The translations under genes were made by a program, and so were the position numbers. From an uncultured Bacteroidota bacterium (lineage in GTDB: Bacteria; Bacteroidota; Bacteroidia; Chitinophagales; Saprospiraceae): a stretch of DNA of 63,382 nucleotides. The notes beneath the pieces were generated by a model. It was not told the origin of the DNA. It did not search any database and saw nothing but the letters and a program-made list of their open reading frames with translations. Each line of letters begins with the position of its first letter. The stretch's first letter is position 1. The DNA lies in contig CALMWS010000078.1 in the NCBI GenBank assembly GCA_937870795.1, forward strand, positions 1 to 63,382, given 5' to 3'. Of this stretch, positions 18,251 through 28,000 are shown in pieces.

Positions 18251-19315
18251 TTAAAAAGTAGGACAGAAGGCGTCGGAATTTTCATACTGGCCAAAATAAT
18301 TGAGCGAAATTTCAAAAGTGCTCATGCCATAATGGTCATTAAACAAGTCGGATGTATTGTAATCATAGGAAAGTCCAAGATTCAGACCTTTGTAATCGTA
18401 ACCAACAATGACCATAACCGACTCAAGAGCAGTGCTGTTGAGCCTGTTCGAAAATCTCAGCCCGGGCCCGAAGTAGAACTTTTTACCTTCAGATCTGGGG
18501 TTTTTATAGGTAAACAGGGTGCTCAGCACGTACATTTTATGCTGATCCTGGCTCATGTACAATACTCTGGGCTGAAATGAAAATGCATCAGAAGTAGGCA
18601 GTGAATAAGAAGCATGCACCGACCATCTGGGGTCAAGTACTGCATTTACATTAAGGTCTTTATCTACAAAATCTTCTTTTCCAAAGAATGAGATATTGGG
18701 AGAGGTAACGTGAAATACACTGATGCCGGCATTGAATTCGCGGTCAGAGGTGGAGGTATATGAATAGTCTACACCAAGACTCATATCAAAAAAGCCGATG
18801 TTGTTGCCAGGCAACAATTCAAGCGTTTCATTGGAGTAGGCATCAATGGCGTTGAACTGATCTCCAAAAGTGAGATCTTCATAATTGAGCGACTTTTGAA
18901 AAATAGCGGCCTGATAACCCAGTCCTATGTATTGTTTGGTTTTTTTATCCAATAGCTTGTGATATGACCCGGTAAGAGCTATTTGTGTGGTATTTAAATC
19001 ATACCGGCTTATTTGGTCTGAGAAAAACATAATACCCAAAGCTGCGATATCGGGGTCATGCCTTCCAACCATAAACTTACTTTCTCCGGTGGCTGTAAAG
19101 GTAGCGTACGGTCTGTCAATGGCGGGTCTCCATTGATCTCTGTAGTTCATTCCTACTTTGAATAAGCCGTTGAAATTGCCTACCAGGGCAGGATTTACAT
19201 AGGCGGGCACCTGGTAGTATTGTGTAAAATGGGCGTCCTGGCCTTGCACCAAGTTGAATGAGCATACCAGAAGAAACAGCGTGCGGTAAACCATTTTATA
19301 GGGGGACAAATTCAT
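18251..19315 (-). CDS. PorP/SprF family type IX secretion system membrane protein
   Basis: 354 residues with a signal peptide (cut near LVQGQ), then DAHFTQYYQVPAYVNPALVGNFNG, the hallmark opening of PorP/SprF proteins, and a predicted outer-membrane beta-barrel ending in aromatic strands. Such proteins tether or secrete gliding adhesins and other T9SS cargo. No SprB-like adhesin or OmpA partner follows. ATG 19315 chosen; M8 would also precede the signal peptide. Confidence 0.92.
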   Translation of the reverse strand: MNLSPYKMVYRTLFLLVCSFNLVQGQDAHFTQYYQVPAYVNPALVGNFNGLFKVGMNYRDQWRPAIDRPYATFTATGESKFMVGRHDPDIAALGIMFFSDQISRYDLNTTQIALTGSYHKLLDKKTKQYIGLGYQAAIFQKSLNYEDLTFGDQFNAIDAYSNETLELLPGNNIGFFDMSLGVDYSYTSTSDREFNAGISVFHVTSPNISFFGKEDFVDKDLNVNAVLDPRWSVHASYSLPTSDAFSFQPRVLYMSQDQHKMYVLSTLFTYKNPRSEGKKFYFGPGLRFSNRLNSTALESVMVIVGYDYKGLNLGLSYDYNTSDLFNDHYGMSTFEISLNYFGQYENSDAFCPTF

Positions 19316-19536
19316 GCGACAAAACTATACAATTGTTTGATTTGGTCAAAATAATACATTTTGATTCTGTTAAATAGAAACACAATCTGGGAAATAAATG
19401 CTCTTTTTGGACCGTTGAACAATCAAATCGGGCTTTACGAAGCTTTCTATCCATGTAAAAACGTTCAAAAATGGGCAATATTGGTTAAAATTTGAAAAAA
19501 AATCAAAAGAACATATTACAATTATTCATAATATGT

Positions 19537-19544
19537 TAAATTTG
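19537..19544 (+). promoter_or_regulatory. -7 promoter element of the amidase gene
   Basis: TAAATTTG, perfect match. It overlaps the first in-frame ATG (19533), so translation must start downstream, at ATG 19572. Confidence 0.65.
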
Positions 19545-19571
19545 CACTATCAATACCAAAATCGATTAATC

Positions 19572-20873
19572 ATGCAGCGACTGATGTTGTGGGTGGTCTT
19601 ATTTACTACCTCATTGGGCTTATCTGCCAAAACATTTCAACCATATTACCACAGTGTAAAAGTGAAAAGTGGTGACGCCATATCGACCCTATTGGCTCGT
19701 TATGAATTGTCGGCACACGACTGTGACGTAGATAAGTTTTATGCCCTCAATGACATGAAGAAGGGGGCTAAACTATTGGCGCACAAAGAATACAAACTTC
19801 CCATTAAAATTTACCACTACAATGGCAAAAGCATTCGGACTACTCTAAAAATAGACGATGTGGATGTAGCCCTGGAAATTCAGAAATTCAACGAAAGACT
19901 CCACAAAAAAGGATTGAGAAAAGCGTCATTCAAAGACAATCGCCAATTGTGGGTACCTTACCACAAGCTGGGTTGTGGTGCTTCTGAAGAAGATGAGCCT
20001 TTGGCGGTTGAAGTAAAGAAATCAGACAAAAAAGTAGAGAAGATAAACGCAGGGGCTGACAAAAAAAAGGAGAACATTGATGAAGAAGTGGTGGTGAAGG
20101 TAAAAGCCAAATCCACCAAATCACCTTCAAAGCCAAATGGCAAATTTGAGGATCATGAGATTTTTGGTGAAAAATACAGGAGTGTCAACATGTTTGATGA
20201 TCAGCTTGCGGGTCAGGTATTTTATATTTCCAGTGGTCACGGCGGCCCGGACCCGGGTGCCCAGTGCACAGATCTGGCACATACCTTGTGTGAAGATGAG
20301 TATGCTTACGATGTTTCATTGCGTTTGGCCAGGGACCTGATCCAGCATGGAGCCACCGTGCACATGATTGTACAGGATGATAATGATGGTATCCGGGATG
20401 ACGCTTTTTTGGATTGTGATACCGATGAAAATTGCAATGGCAGGGATCTTCCACTTCGACAGCTTGATCGCCTGAAACAACGTGCCGATCACATCAACAG
20501 GCTTTACCGAAAGTACAAAAAGCAGGGCATAAAAAAACAAACAGCGGTGATGATCCATGTGGATTCCAGAAACAAAGAGCAGAGACAGGATGTATTCTTT
20601 TATCACTATGGAACAGATAAGGATGCCAAAGACCTGGCTTACAATCTGCAGGCAACTTTTGAGGACAAATACGACCAGTTTCAGAAGGGTAGGGGTTATA
20701 AGGGCTACGTTGATAATCGTGGCTTGTATATGCTTCGCAAGGTAGATCCTACCGCAGTTTACATTGAGCTAGCCAACATTCGCAACAAGAGCGATCATAT
20801 TCGTCTGATGGAAGCCGCCAACAGACAAGCCCTGGCCAACTGGCTTTTTGAGGGTTTAACCGGCATAGAGTAA
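19572..20873 (+). CDS. N-acetylmuramoyl-L-alanine amidase (amidase_3) with LysM-like domain
   Basis: 433 residues: a signal peptide (MQRLMLWVVLFTTSLGLSA), a LysM-like module (HSVKVKSGDAISTLLARYEL), a lysine/glutamate-rich linker, and an amidase_3 catalytic domain. Catalytic elements are SSGHGGPDPGAQ (zinc His), CEDEYAYD (Glu), MIHVDS (His) and YIELANIRN (Glu). It should cleave the amide between muramic acid and the peptide stem. A cysteine/aspartate-rich insert (DCDTDENCNGRD) is unusual for AmiC types. The DUF486 gene starts one base after its stop codon, so the pair is co-transcribed. Confidence 0.9.
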   Translation: MQRLMLWVVLFTTSLGLSAKTFQPYYHSVKVKSGDAISTLLARYELSAHDCDVDKFYALNDMKKGAKLLAHKEYKLPIKIYHYNGKSIRTTLKIDDVDVALEIQKFNERLHKKGLRKASFKDNRQLWVPYHKLGCGASEEDEPLAVEVKKSDKKVEKINAGADKKKENIDEEVVVKVKAKSTKSPSKPNGKFEDHEIFGEKYRSVNMFDDQLAGQVFYISSGHGGPDPGAQCTDLAHTLCEDEYAYDVSLRLARDLIQHGATVHMIVQDDNDGIRDDAFLDCDTDENCNGRDLPLRQLDRLKQRADHINRLYRKYKKQGIKKQTAVMIHVDSRNKEQRQDVFFYHYGTDKDAKDLAYNLQATFEDKYDQFQKGRGYKGYVDNRGLYMLRKVDPTAVYIELANIRNKSDHIRLMEAANRQALANWLFEGLTGIE

Positions 20874-20874
20874 A

Positions 20875-21246
20875 ATGTCAAAGGGTGGGCTTGCGCTGGC
20901 ACTCCTGACCTTTGCCAATGTATTTATGACACTGGCGTGGTATGGGCATTTGAGGTTGCATGATTATAAATGGTTTTCAAAACTTGGCCTCTTTGGCATC
21001 ATCCTTATAAGCTGGGGCATTGCATTCTTTGAATATTGCCTTCAGGTCCCGGCTAACAGAATAGGATATATGGGTAACGGAGGTCCATTCAACCTTTGGC
21101 AATTAAAAGTTATTCAGGAAGTTATTACGCTTGTTGTTTTTACCGGCTTTACACTCCTGGTATTTAAAAATGAACAATTTCGGTGGAACCATGCCATCGG
21201 CTTTGTTTTCCTGGTACTTGCCGTATATTTCATTTTTAAAAAGTGA
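20875..21246 (+). CDS. DUF486 family small membrane protein
   Basis: 123 residues with four transmembrane helices and the family signatures FMTLAWYGHL, SWGIAFFEYCLQVPANRIGY and LKVIQEVITL. Related in size and topology to the drug/metabolite transporter group, but no transport has been assigned. It starts one base after the stop codon of the amidase gene. Confidence 0.9.
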   Translation: MSKGGLALALLTFANVFMTLAWYGHLRLHDYKWFSKLGLFGIILISWGIAFFEYCLQVPANRIGYMGNGGPFNLWQLKVIQEVITLVVFTGFTLLVFKNEQFRWNHAIGFVFLVLAVYFIFKK

Positions 21247-21252
21247 GACGGT

Positions 21253-24171
21253 TTACATATCGGCACTCATGCTAATGGTCACCCTGGTGCCCTTTTCATT
21301 TTCAGTCTCCCTGTCTACAATAGAAAAACTAATGGGTGCCCCGGTTTTTTGTTCCAAAAACCTCAGCCTGTCTTTAGTGATTTGCATGCCCAGAGATTTG
21401 CCTTTGAGGCTGGCGGCTCTCTTGAGGGTCTGACTTTTATTATAGCCAATGCCATTGTCTGTAATTGTAATGGTTATTAATTGGCCGGAGGTCTGAAAAT
21501 CCACTTCAAGCAAGCCTTTGCCTTCATCAGCTGCAATGCCATGCCAGATTGCATTTTCAACTATAGGTTGCAGCAACATTGTTGGTATCCATGTATTGTG
21601 AATATCGAGTTTGGAGTCTACCGTTATTTTGAAATCAAGCTTATCATCCATCCTCATTTTTTCAGTCTCAAGGTATAAACTCAATATTTCAATTTCTTCA
21701 TCTAAAGTGATAAACGATTCGTTGATGTTTTCAAGGTTTTTTCTCAAAAGCCTGGAGAATCGGGTAAGGTAATTGTTGGCTTTTTTTGCGTCTCCACCAT
21801 GTATTTCCTGTTGAATGGCACTGAGGGAGTTAAAAATAAAATGAGGATTGATCATGGCCTGGAGCGATTTGAGCTGAAGCCGGTTGATTTCCTGTTCATA
21901 ATTGAGCTTGGTTTGCTGCTCGGATTTTAATTTTTTAATTTTCCTTCTGTAATTGAAATAAAACCAAACGAGAACACTGCTGCCCAATAGAGTATAAAAC
22001 CACCATGACAAATAGAAGGGTCTTTCGACTTCAAATCGATGTATCAGTGCTTTACTCCAGCTGCCCTTAGGATGCCTAACCCTCACCTGAAGGGTATAAT
22101 CACCGGGTACGAGCGCATTGAGTTCAAGTTGGGGAAAGGCCAGACTTAACCATGGGCTGGAATTGATTTTGTATTGAAATTGTAAAACTTCAGGCAAAGA
22201 AAAGGTAGGTGCAGAAAATGAAAATGTTACATGTCGGTCGTTATATTTCAATACCAACGCATCATCTAACTTCATTTGTTTGCCTTTGTACAGAATTTCG
22301 GTCAAATACAATTTAGGTGCTTTTCCCGAAAATTGATTGGCAGCTGCATGATCAAAGACATGAATGCCGGTGAGTGATGCAAGATATATGCGATTGTCAT
22401 TTACGAAAACATCATTTATCTGTTGGGGGCTGTTCATCATTACAGTGTTGGGTTGTGTAACCGTCCATTTGTTATCACTATTTTTATATACTTTGTTCAG
22501 TCCTTTATTGGAGCACACGTAAAGGTCCCGTTTGTGCACAAAAAAGCGAGTGCAATGGTTGCTCAGCAGGCCATGCTCGGTTGTAATTCTTGATGCAATC
22601 TTTTCATTGTGGATTACCAGAATTCCATAGCCCATGACCGAAACGAGCAGGTCTTCCCCTACAACGGCCATTTGTTCTATGCGGTTAGAAAAGGCTGCCG
22701 ACAAAGACGACAATGGATGCACGCGATGATCTTCAACTTTAACTATACCATCAATGGTACTTATCCAAAGTTGATCGGCCTCATTTAATGCAAGAGAAAA
22801 AATTCTTTTTGAAGGCATTTCAAGGCGCCTTGCAATCAAATTTTTTTCTTCCAATGAAGTTTTATGAAGTACATGGATGTTTTCCTGTGAAGCAATATAT
22901 ATATTGCCTTTCGAATCAACTGCAAAATCCTTAATGGGTTGGAGTTTCAGTAATTTATTGCCAGGCATTTCCAGAAATACTTTCTGAATGCGTTGATCTG
23001 AATTGGGATTATAAACAAAAAAACCTTCATCTGATGATATAAGCATGCTGCCACCAGGATGATTTCGGATTTTGCCAACCCTACCTACAGATACGTTGTC
23101 TTTTGTTAGCTGAAAATGATGGGCTTTGTTTTTGGAAATCACGTCCATGAATTCATATTTATGTCCTGCCCAAATTTGACCACCAGGATCAACACATACA
23201 GCAAAGGTATTGCTTTCGTACAGGCCATTTTTCTCAGAGTAATGCTGTGTTGATTCAAAGTTTCGGGGTAGCATAAATATTCCACTGCCATATGATGTAA
23301 ACCAATGATTGCCTTCTGAATCAATTGTAGTGGAAGTGATGTAATTATCCTGCAATAATTTTTCTTTTAATACATATACTCCTTTTGTTAATTCATAATG
23401 GTAAACTCCTTTTTTATCTACTGCCAGCCAAAGTGACTTTTCATCCTTGCTGTAAAAATCAATGACTGTCCTCATGGGTAAAGAGTCCAAGGCAACCAAT
23501 TTGTGATTGCCAGATGAATCTATTTTAAGTACTTGTTTTCCGTCAAAGGCCATCAGGCTGCCTGTTTCTGTCTGGGTCCAGGAATTGAATAAAAATTCAG
23601 AGAGCCGGCTTGATTTTGTGCCATATTCAGGCAGGTGGTAAATATGATTTCTGTTGAGTGTAACCCTGCCTTTTTTGTGTTGAAATACAGTAATGTGGTT
23701 TTTATTGGGAAGGACTTGTACATGATCTGGCCACCTAATCAGAGATGGATTGTTGGAGTTGTTGTACACCCATATAGAATCATGGTCATTGGCATAAAAT
23801 GTTCTGTAAAATTGGCCGTAGCCCAGTTTCTTAAGCAATGGGCTGTTTTTGATTGACAACATTTTGTTGCCTTCCATTACATTGAGTGAACCATTAAAAC
23901 AAAACAACCAGATTCTGTCTTTAGGGTCGCGGCGAATTTTTAGAATTTCATTGTCTGCCAATCCGTCGTTGACCGTGTAATTTTTCCAAAGTCGACCGTC
24001 AAATATGGAAATTCCTGTATTTGTGGCAAACCACATATAGCCAGCTTTATCCTGAAGTGCATCATATACTATATTACTGGTGAGACCGTCACTGGTGGTA
24101 TAATGCCTGATAGGATAAGATTGTGCAAGGCCAAATAGGGGAAGACACCATAGTATGAAGAAGTACTTCAT
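21253..24171 (-). CDS. Two-component sensor: periplasmic propeller plus LytS-type histidine kinase
   Basis: 972 residues. A signal peptide (MKYFFILWCLPLFGLAQ) is followed by about 600 residues of Reg_prop beta-propeller repeats (for example GYMWFATNTGISIFDG), a Y_Y_Y immunoglobulin-like domain, one transmembrane helix near residue 735, a coiled coil, and a His_kinase (LytS/YpdA) domain with the phosphoacceptor in MINPHFIFNSL and an ATPase domain (ITDNGIGYN). Its ATG overlaps the end of the response regulator gene by 4 bp, so they are one operon and translationally coupled. Kinases of this plan usually sense polysaccharides or envelope signals. Confidence 0.93.
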   Translation of the reverse strand: MKYFFILWCLPLFGLAQSYPIRHYTTSDGLTSNIVYDALQDKAGYMWFATNTGISIFDGRLWKNYTVNDGLADNEILKIRRDPKDRIWLFCFNGSLNVMEGNKMLSIKNSPLLKKLGYGQFYRTFYANDHDSIWVYNNSNNPSLIRWPDHVQVLPNKNHITVFQHKKGRVTLNRNHIYHLPEYGTKSSRLSEFLFNSWTQTETGSLMAFDGKQVLKIDSSGNHKLVALDSLPMRTVIDFYSKDEKSLWLAVDKKGVYHYELTKGVYVLKEKLLQDNYITSTTIDSEGNHWFTSYGSGIFMLPRNFESTQHYSEKNGLYESNTFAVCVDPGGQIWAGHKYEFMDVISKNKAHHFQLTKDNVSVGRVGKIRNHPGGSMLISSDEGFFVYNPNSDQRIQKVFLEMPGNKLLKLQPIKDFAVDSKGNIYIASQENIHVLHKTSLEEKNLIARRLEMPSKRIFSLALNEADQLWISTIDGIVKVEDHRVHPLSSLSAAFSNRIEQMAVVGEDLLVSVMGYGILVIHNEKIASRITTEHGLLSNHCTRFFVHKRDLYVCSNKGLNKVYKNSDNKWTVTQPNTVMMNSPQQINDVFVNDNRIYLASLTGIHVFDHAAANQFSGKAPKLYLTEILYKGKQMKLDDALVLKYNDRHVTFSFSAPTFSLPEVLQFQYKINSSPWLSLAFPQLELNALVPGDYTLQVRVRHPKGSWSKALIHRFEVERPFYLSWWFYTLLGSSVLVWFYFNYRRKIKKLKSEQQTKLNYEQEINRLQLKSLQAMINPHFIFNSLSAIQQEIHGGDAKKANNYLTRFSRLLRKNLENINESFITLDEEIEILSLYLETEKMRMDDKLDFKITVDSKLDIHNTWIPTMLLQPIVENAIWHGIAADEGKGLLEVDFQTSGQLITITITDNGIGYNKSQTLKRAASLKGKSLGMQITKDRLRFLEQKTGAPISFSIVDRETENEKGTRVTISMSADM

Positions 24172-24959
24172 ATTTTGCGGGATACAGCATTGATGGCATT
24201 CATAAAATCTTCGAGCCTTCTTCTGCTCACTGGCAACCGCTTTCCATTGGTAAGAATGGCTTCACTGCCTTCTGAAGTGCTGTAAGATTTAAGAAAATAA
24301 ATATTGATGATGCTGGATTTATGTATTCTGAAAAATTGGGCAGGATCAAGGATTTCCTCAAATTCCCTTATTGGGCGGGAGGTCATGATGCCAGGTGCAT
24401 CGATAAAATGTAAATGGGTATAATTTCCATCGGCTTCCAGGTGGGTAATATCTTGTACCTGCACCATGTGAAAGCCTGCAGAATGAGGCAGCGTTAGTTT
24501 GCCAGGATATTGCTGAGTCGGCGTTAAGTCGGCTGCCTGATCCAGTGCTTGTTTGTATTGCAACCAGGAGGACGATTTTTGAATTAACGGAAGTAAGCCA
24601 ATGCTTTTTTGTAATGCTTGCAACAACTCAAATTCGTCAACCGGTTTTAATATGTAATCTATGGCATTTGCTTTGAAAGCCCGGATGGCGTGTTCGGTAT
24701 ACGCGGTTATAAATATGGTTAAAAAGGGTGAGGTTTTGACACTGTCCAAAAATTCAAAACCATTTTCCTTTGGCATATTGATGTCGAGCAAGATGATATC
24801 TACCCCCTTTGAATTAACTATGGCTCTGGCTTCTGCAGCGCCAGCAGCCTCGTTGATAGAATCATATTGAAAATCACTTTCTTCAATGATGCGTTTTATG
24901 CCCTTCCGGTTATGGACCTCATCGTCGACGATCAAAATGCGGGGTAATTGATGACTCAT
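24168..24959 (-). CDS. LytTR-family response regulator
   Basis: 263 residues: a receiver domain with acidic pocket (LIVDDE), the phosphoacceptor in IILLDINMP, T/K switch residues (FITAY, ILKPV), and a C-terminal LytTR DNA-binding domain (VQDITHLEADGNYTHLH, FFRIHKSSIINI). First gene of the operon with the propeller kinase. The ATG is only 4 nt downstream of a perfect -7 element, so the mRNA should be leaderless; the next Met is inside the receiver core, so this start is not in doubt. Confidence 0.95.
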   Translation of the reverse strand: MSHQLPRILIVDDEVHNRKGIKRIIEESDFQYDSINEAAGAAEARAIVNSKGVDIILLDINMPKENGFEFLDSVKTSPFLTIFITAYTEHAIRAFKANAIDYILKPVDEFELLQALQKSIGLLPLIQKSSSWLQYKQALDQAADLTPTQQYPGKLTLPHSAGFHMVQVQDITHLEADGNYTHLHFIDAPGIMTSRPIREFEEILDPAQFFRIHKSSIINIYFLKSYSTSEGSEAILTNGKRLPVSRRRLEDFMNAINAVSRKI

Positions 24960-24963
24960 GTTT

Positions 24964-24994
24964 CAAATATAATGGCTTACATCCATATTTCAAA
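24964..24994 (-). promoter_or_regulatory. Canonical promoter of the LytTR two-component operon
   Basis: On the minus strand TTTG (24994-24991), a 19-nt spacer and TATATTTG (24971-24964), then AAAC and the ATG. The expected transcription start falls on or within a base or two of the A of ATG. Confidence 0.8.
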
Positions 24995-25010
24995 TAGGAA
25001 TGATGAATAT

Positions 25011-25042
25011 AAAAAGAAACAGGGGCAGTATTTGCCCCTGTT
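25011..25042 (-). terminator. Intrinsic terminator of the S8 protease gene
   Basis: A perfect ten-pair stem AACAGGGGCA (25018-25027) / TGCCCCTGTT (25033-25042) with a 5-nt loop, followed on the minus strand by TCTTTTTAT. It insulates the LytTR promoter from read-through. Confidence 0.9.
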
Positions 25043-25065
25043 CTATTTGTGTGTTTGAAGTTGTA

Positions 25066-28000
25066 TTACTCAATGATGAGTTTTTGTGTGCTGAAGTTGC
25101 CGTTTTGATGTGTAAAGCGCAGCCAATACATACCTGATGTATAAGCACTCAAGTCAAGGGTAATTTCATTGTTTCCTCTTACAGCCATTCCATTTTCTCT
25201 TTGAATCAATCTGCCCTGAAGATCGAAAATTTCGAGTAGATAGCTGCCTGTCTCAACCGAAGATACGAATAATGTGGCTTGTTGACTTGCTGGGTTTGGA
25301 TACAAATCTACTGACTCTAAAGCCATTGGATTGTACTTTGGCAATGCCGAAGTGCAGGACACAACAGATATGAACTTTGATCTAAAGGATGATACTGCCC
25401 CACAAGGAACCGATGCCTGAACAGCAATACTGCCGGAGGAAGCACCCCAGTTGACCACTACGGAATTGGAGCCTTGTCCGCTAACGATCGTACATCCGTT
25501 TGGCACGACCCAGTTATAGGTGTAACCTGGAACATTCGTTACAGAAAACACAACACCTTGAGCATTGGGACAAACAGAACTGACGGATTGTATGGCTGAG
25601 GGCTGCGCAGGATTGCGTTGAATCGTTAAGTTTCTGTTTCCACTGGATCCAATACAATTGACAGCCTTTACAGATAGTACTCCTGATGTACCAAATCCAG
25701 CGCTAAATGCGATCGTCACCGTTGTACTACCCTGACCGCTAACTACAGATGCATTGGCAGGTGCCGTCCATGTGTAGGATGTTGCATTGTTCACCGGATT
25801 GATGGTATATGTTTGAGTGGTATTGGGGCATACCCCCTGACTTAAACCACTGATGGTACCTGGTGTAGCAGGTGCATTGGTGTATCTCAATACCTGTCTG
25901 CAGAAATTGGCACTTTGGCCGCAGGCATTCACTGCTTTTACGCACAAATTGCCCGTATTGTAGGTATTTGAAAAGTTAAGGCTTATACTGTTGGTATTTG
26001 AACTCCCGGATGCTCCGGAAGGTAATGTCCAGATGTAGGATGTAGCACCAGTAACTGCTGGTACTGAAAAGACTACATTGGTTTGGTTCCTGCATGCCCC
26101 GGAAGGACCATCAATTTGAAGGGGTGTTGTGGGTGCCTGATTGGAGGATGATACTACAAAAGAGCCGGTTTTCGTACAACCATTCGCATCCGTTACTGTA
26201 ACCGAATAAGTGCCTGATCCAATATTGGCCAAATCTTCAGTGGTAGCCGTATTGCTCCATAAGTAGGTGTAAGGATTGGCTCCATTGGTTGCTGTAAGGT
26301 TGATACTTCCGGTTGCCACATTGCTGCACAAAGTAGGTGCTATTGTTGCTGATAATGTAATGTTGCAACACATTTCGTCAATTTGCTGGTTGCAATTGTC
26401 GTCAACGCCATTGCCGCAAATCTCCTGTGCAGCCGGGTTGATGGCCGCGTTGTTGTCGTCACAATCCGTATTGTTCGAAGCATAGCCCGAAGGAGGAGTA
26501 GCCGCACAAAGTGATGCCGTGGTAGAGGAACCAAAGCCGTCTCCATCTGCATCCACATAATAGGTTATCGGAGTATTTACAGCAGCATTGTTGTCGTCAC
26601 AATCTGTATTGTTCGAAGCATAGCCAGAAGGAGCTGTTGCCGCACAAAGTGAAGCTGAGGTAGTGGATCCAAAGCCATCACCATCTGCATCCACATAATA
26701 GGTTATCGGGGTATGGATAGCCGCGTTGTTGTCGTCACAATCTGTATTGTTCGAAGCAAAGCCAGAAGGAGGAGTAGCCGCACAAAGTGAAGCTGAGGTA
26801 GTGGATCCAAAGCCATCTCCATCTGCGTCTACATAATAGGTAATTGGAGTATGTACAGCTGCATTATTGTCGTCACAATCCGTATTATTGGAAGCATAGC
26901 CTGAAGGAGCTGATGCCGAACAGAGTGATGCAGTGGTAGTAGAACCAAAGCCGTCACCATCTGCATCCATATAATAGGTTATCGGAGTATTTACAGTTGC
27001 ATTATTGTCATCACAATCTGTATTATTCGAAGCATAGCCCACAGGAGGCGCAGCTGAACAAAGTGCAGCAGTAGTTGTGGATCCAAAGCCATCTCCATCT
27101 GCATCTACATAGTAGGTCAGAGGTACATGAACCACCGCATTGTTGTCATCACAATCTGTGTTATTATTGGCATATCCTGGGGGCGCTATGGCAGAACAGA
27201 AGGTGTCAATTGTTTGTGATCCAAAACCATCACCATCTGCATCCAGATAATAGGTATAAGGGGTGTAAACGGCTGCATTGTTGTCATCACAATCCTGGTT
27301 GTTGGTGACCCAGCCGGTTGGTGGAGAAACCAAACAAAATGACCCCGTTGTTTGTCCGCCGAAACCATCGCCATCGAGGTCAGCATAGTAAAGCTGAGTG
27401 TCATGGATGGCAGGATTGTTGTCATCACAATCATTGGCCAACAATACATAACCCGTTGGTTGGCTGCAGGCTAAGAGGGGAGCTTCGATTTGCCCCCAGC
27501 CGTCACCATCATTGTCAGGGTACCATGTTTGTGGAGTAGCCTGCGTTATGGTAATGGTATCGCGTCCTACACAACCCACATTGTCATAAACCCGTACACT
27601 GTATTCTCCGGGCTGATTGACAACAATCGACTGTGTATTGCCTCCATTACTCCAAAAATAATCTTGTCCTGCGGTTGCTGTGAGGGTAAGAGATTGGTTA
27701 CCACAAAGCATGGTGTCAGCAGAGGATGTAATGTTAACTGTATTGAACATATTCATATATTCACGTATGCCAAAAACTGCATAGCCACTGGATGTGTTCC
27801 AGCCTTCCAAAACAATATAGTAAGTGGTGGAAGGTGCAGCATCAAATACCATCACAGTTTGTTGCCCACAACGAGGTCCATCGTCCATAGAAGTAATATG
27901 CACACCATTGGCATCCAGAATATGGAGGTAGGTGTCAAAACCACTGCCACAGGTACCAATAATTATAGAATCTGTGCAAGCCCCAGTGGTATATCTGAAA

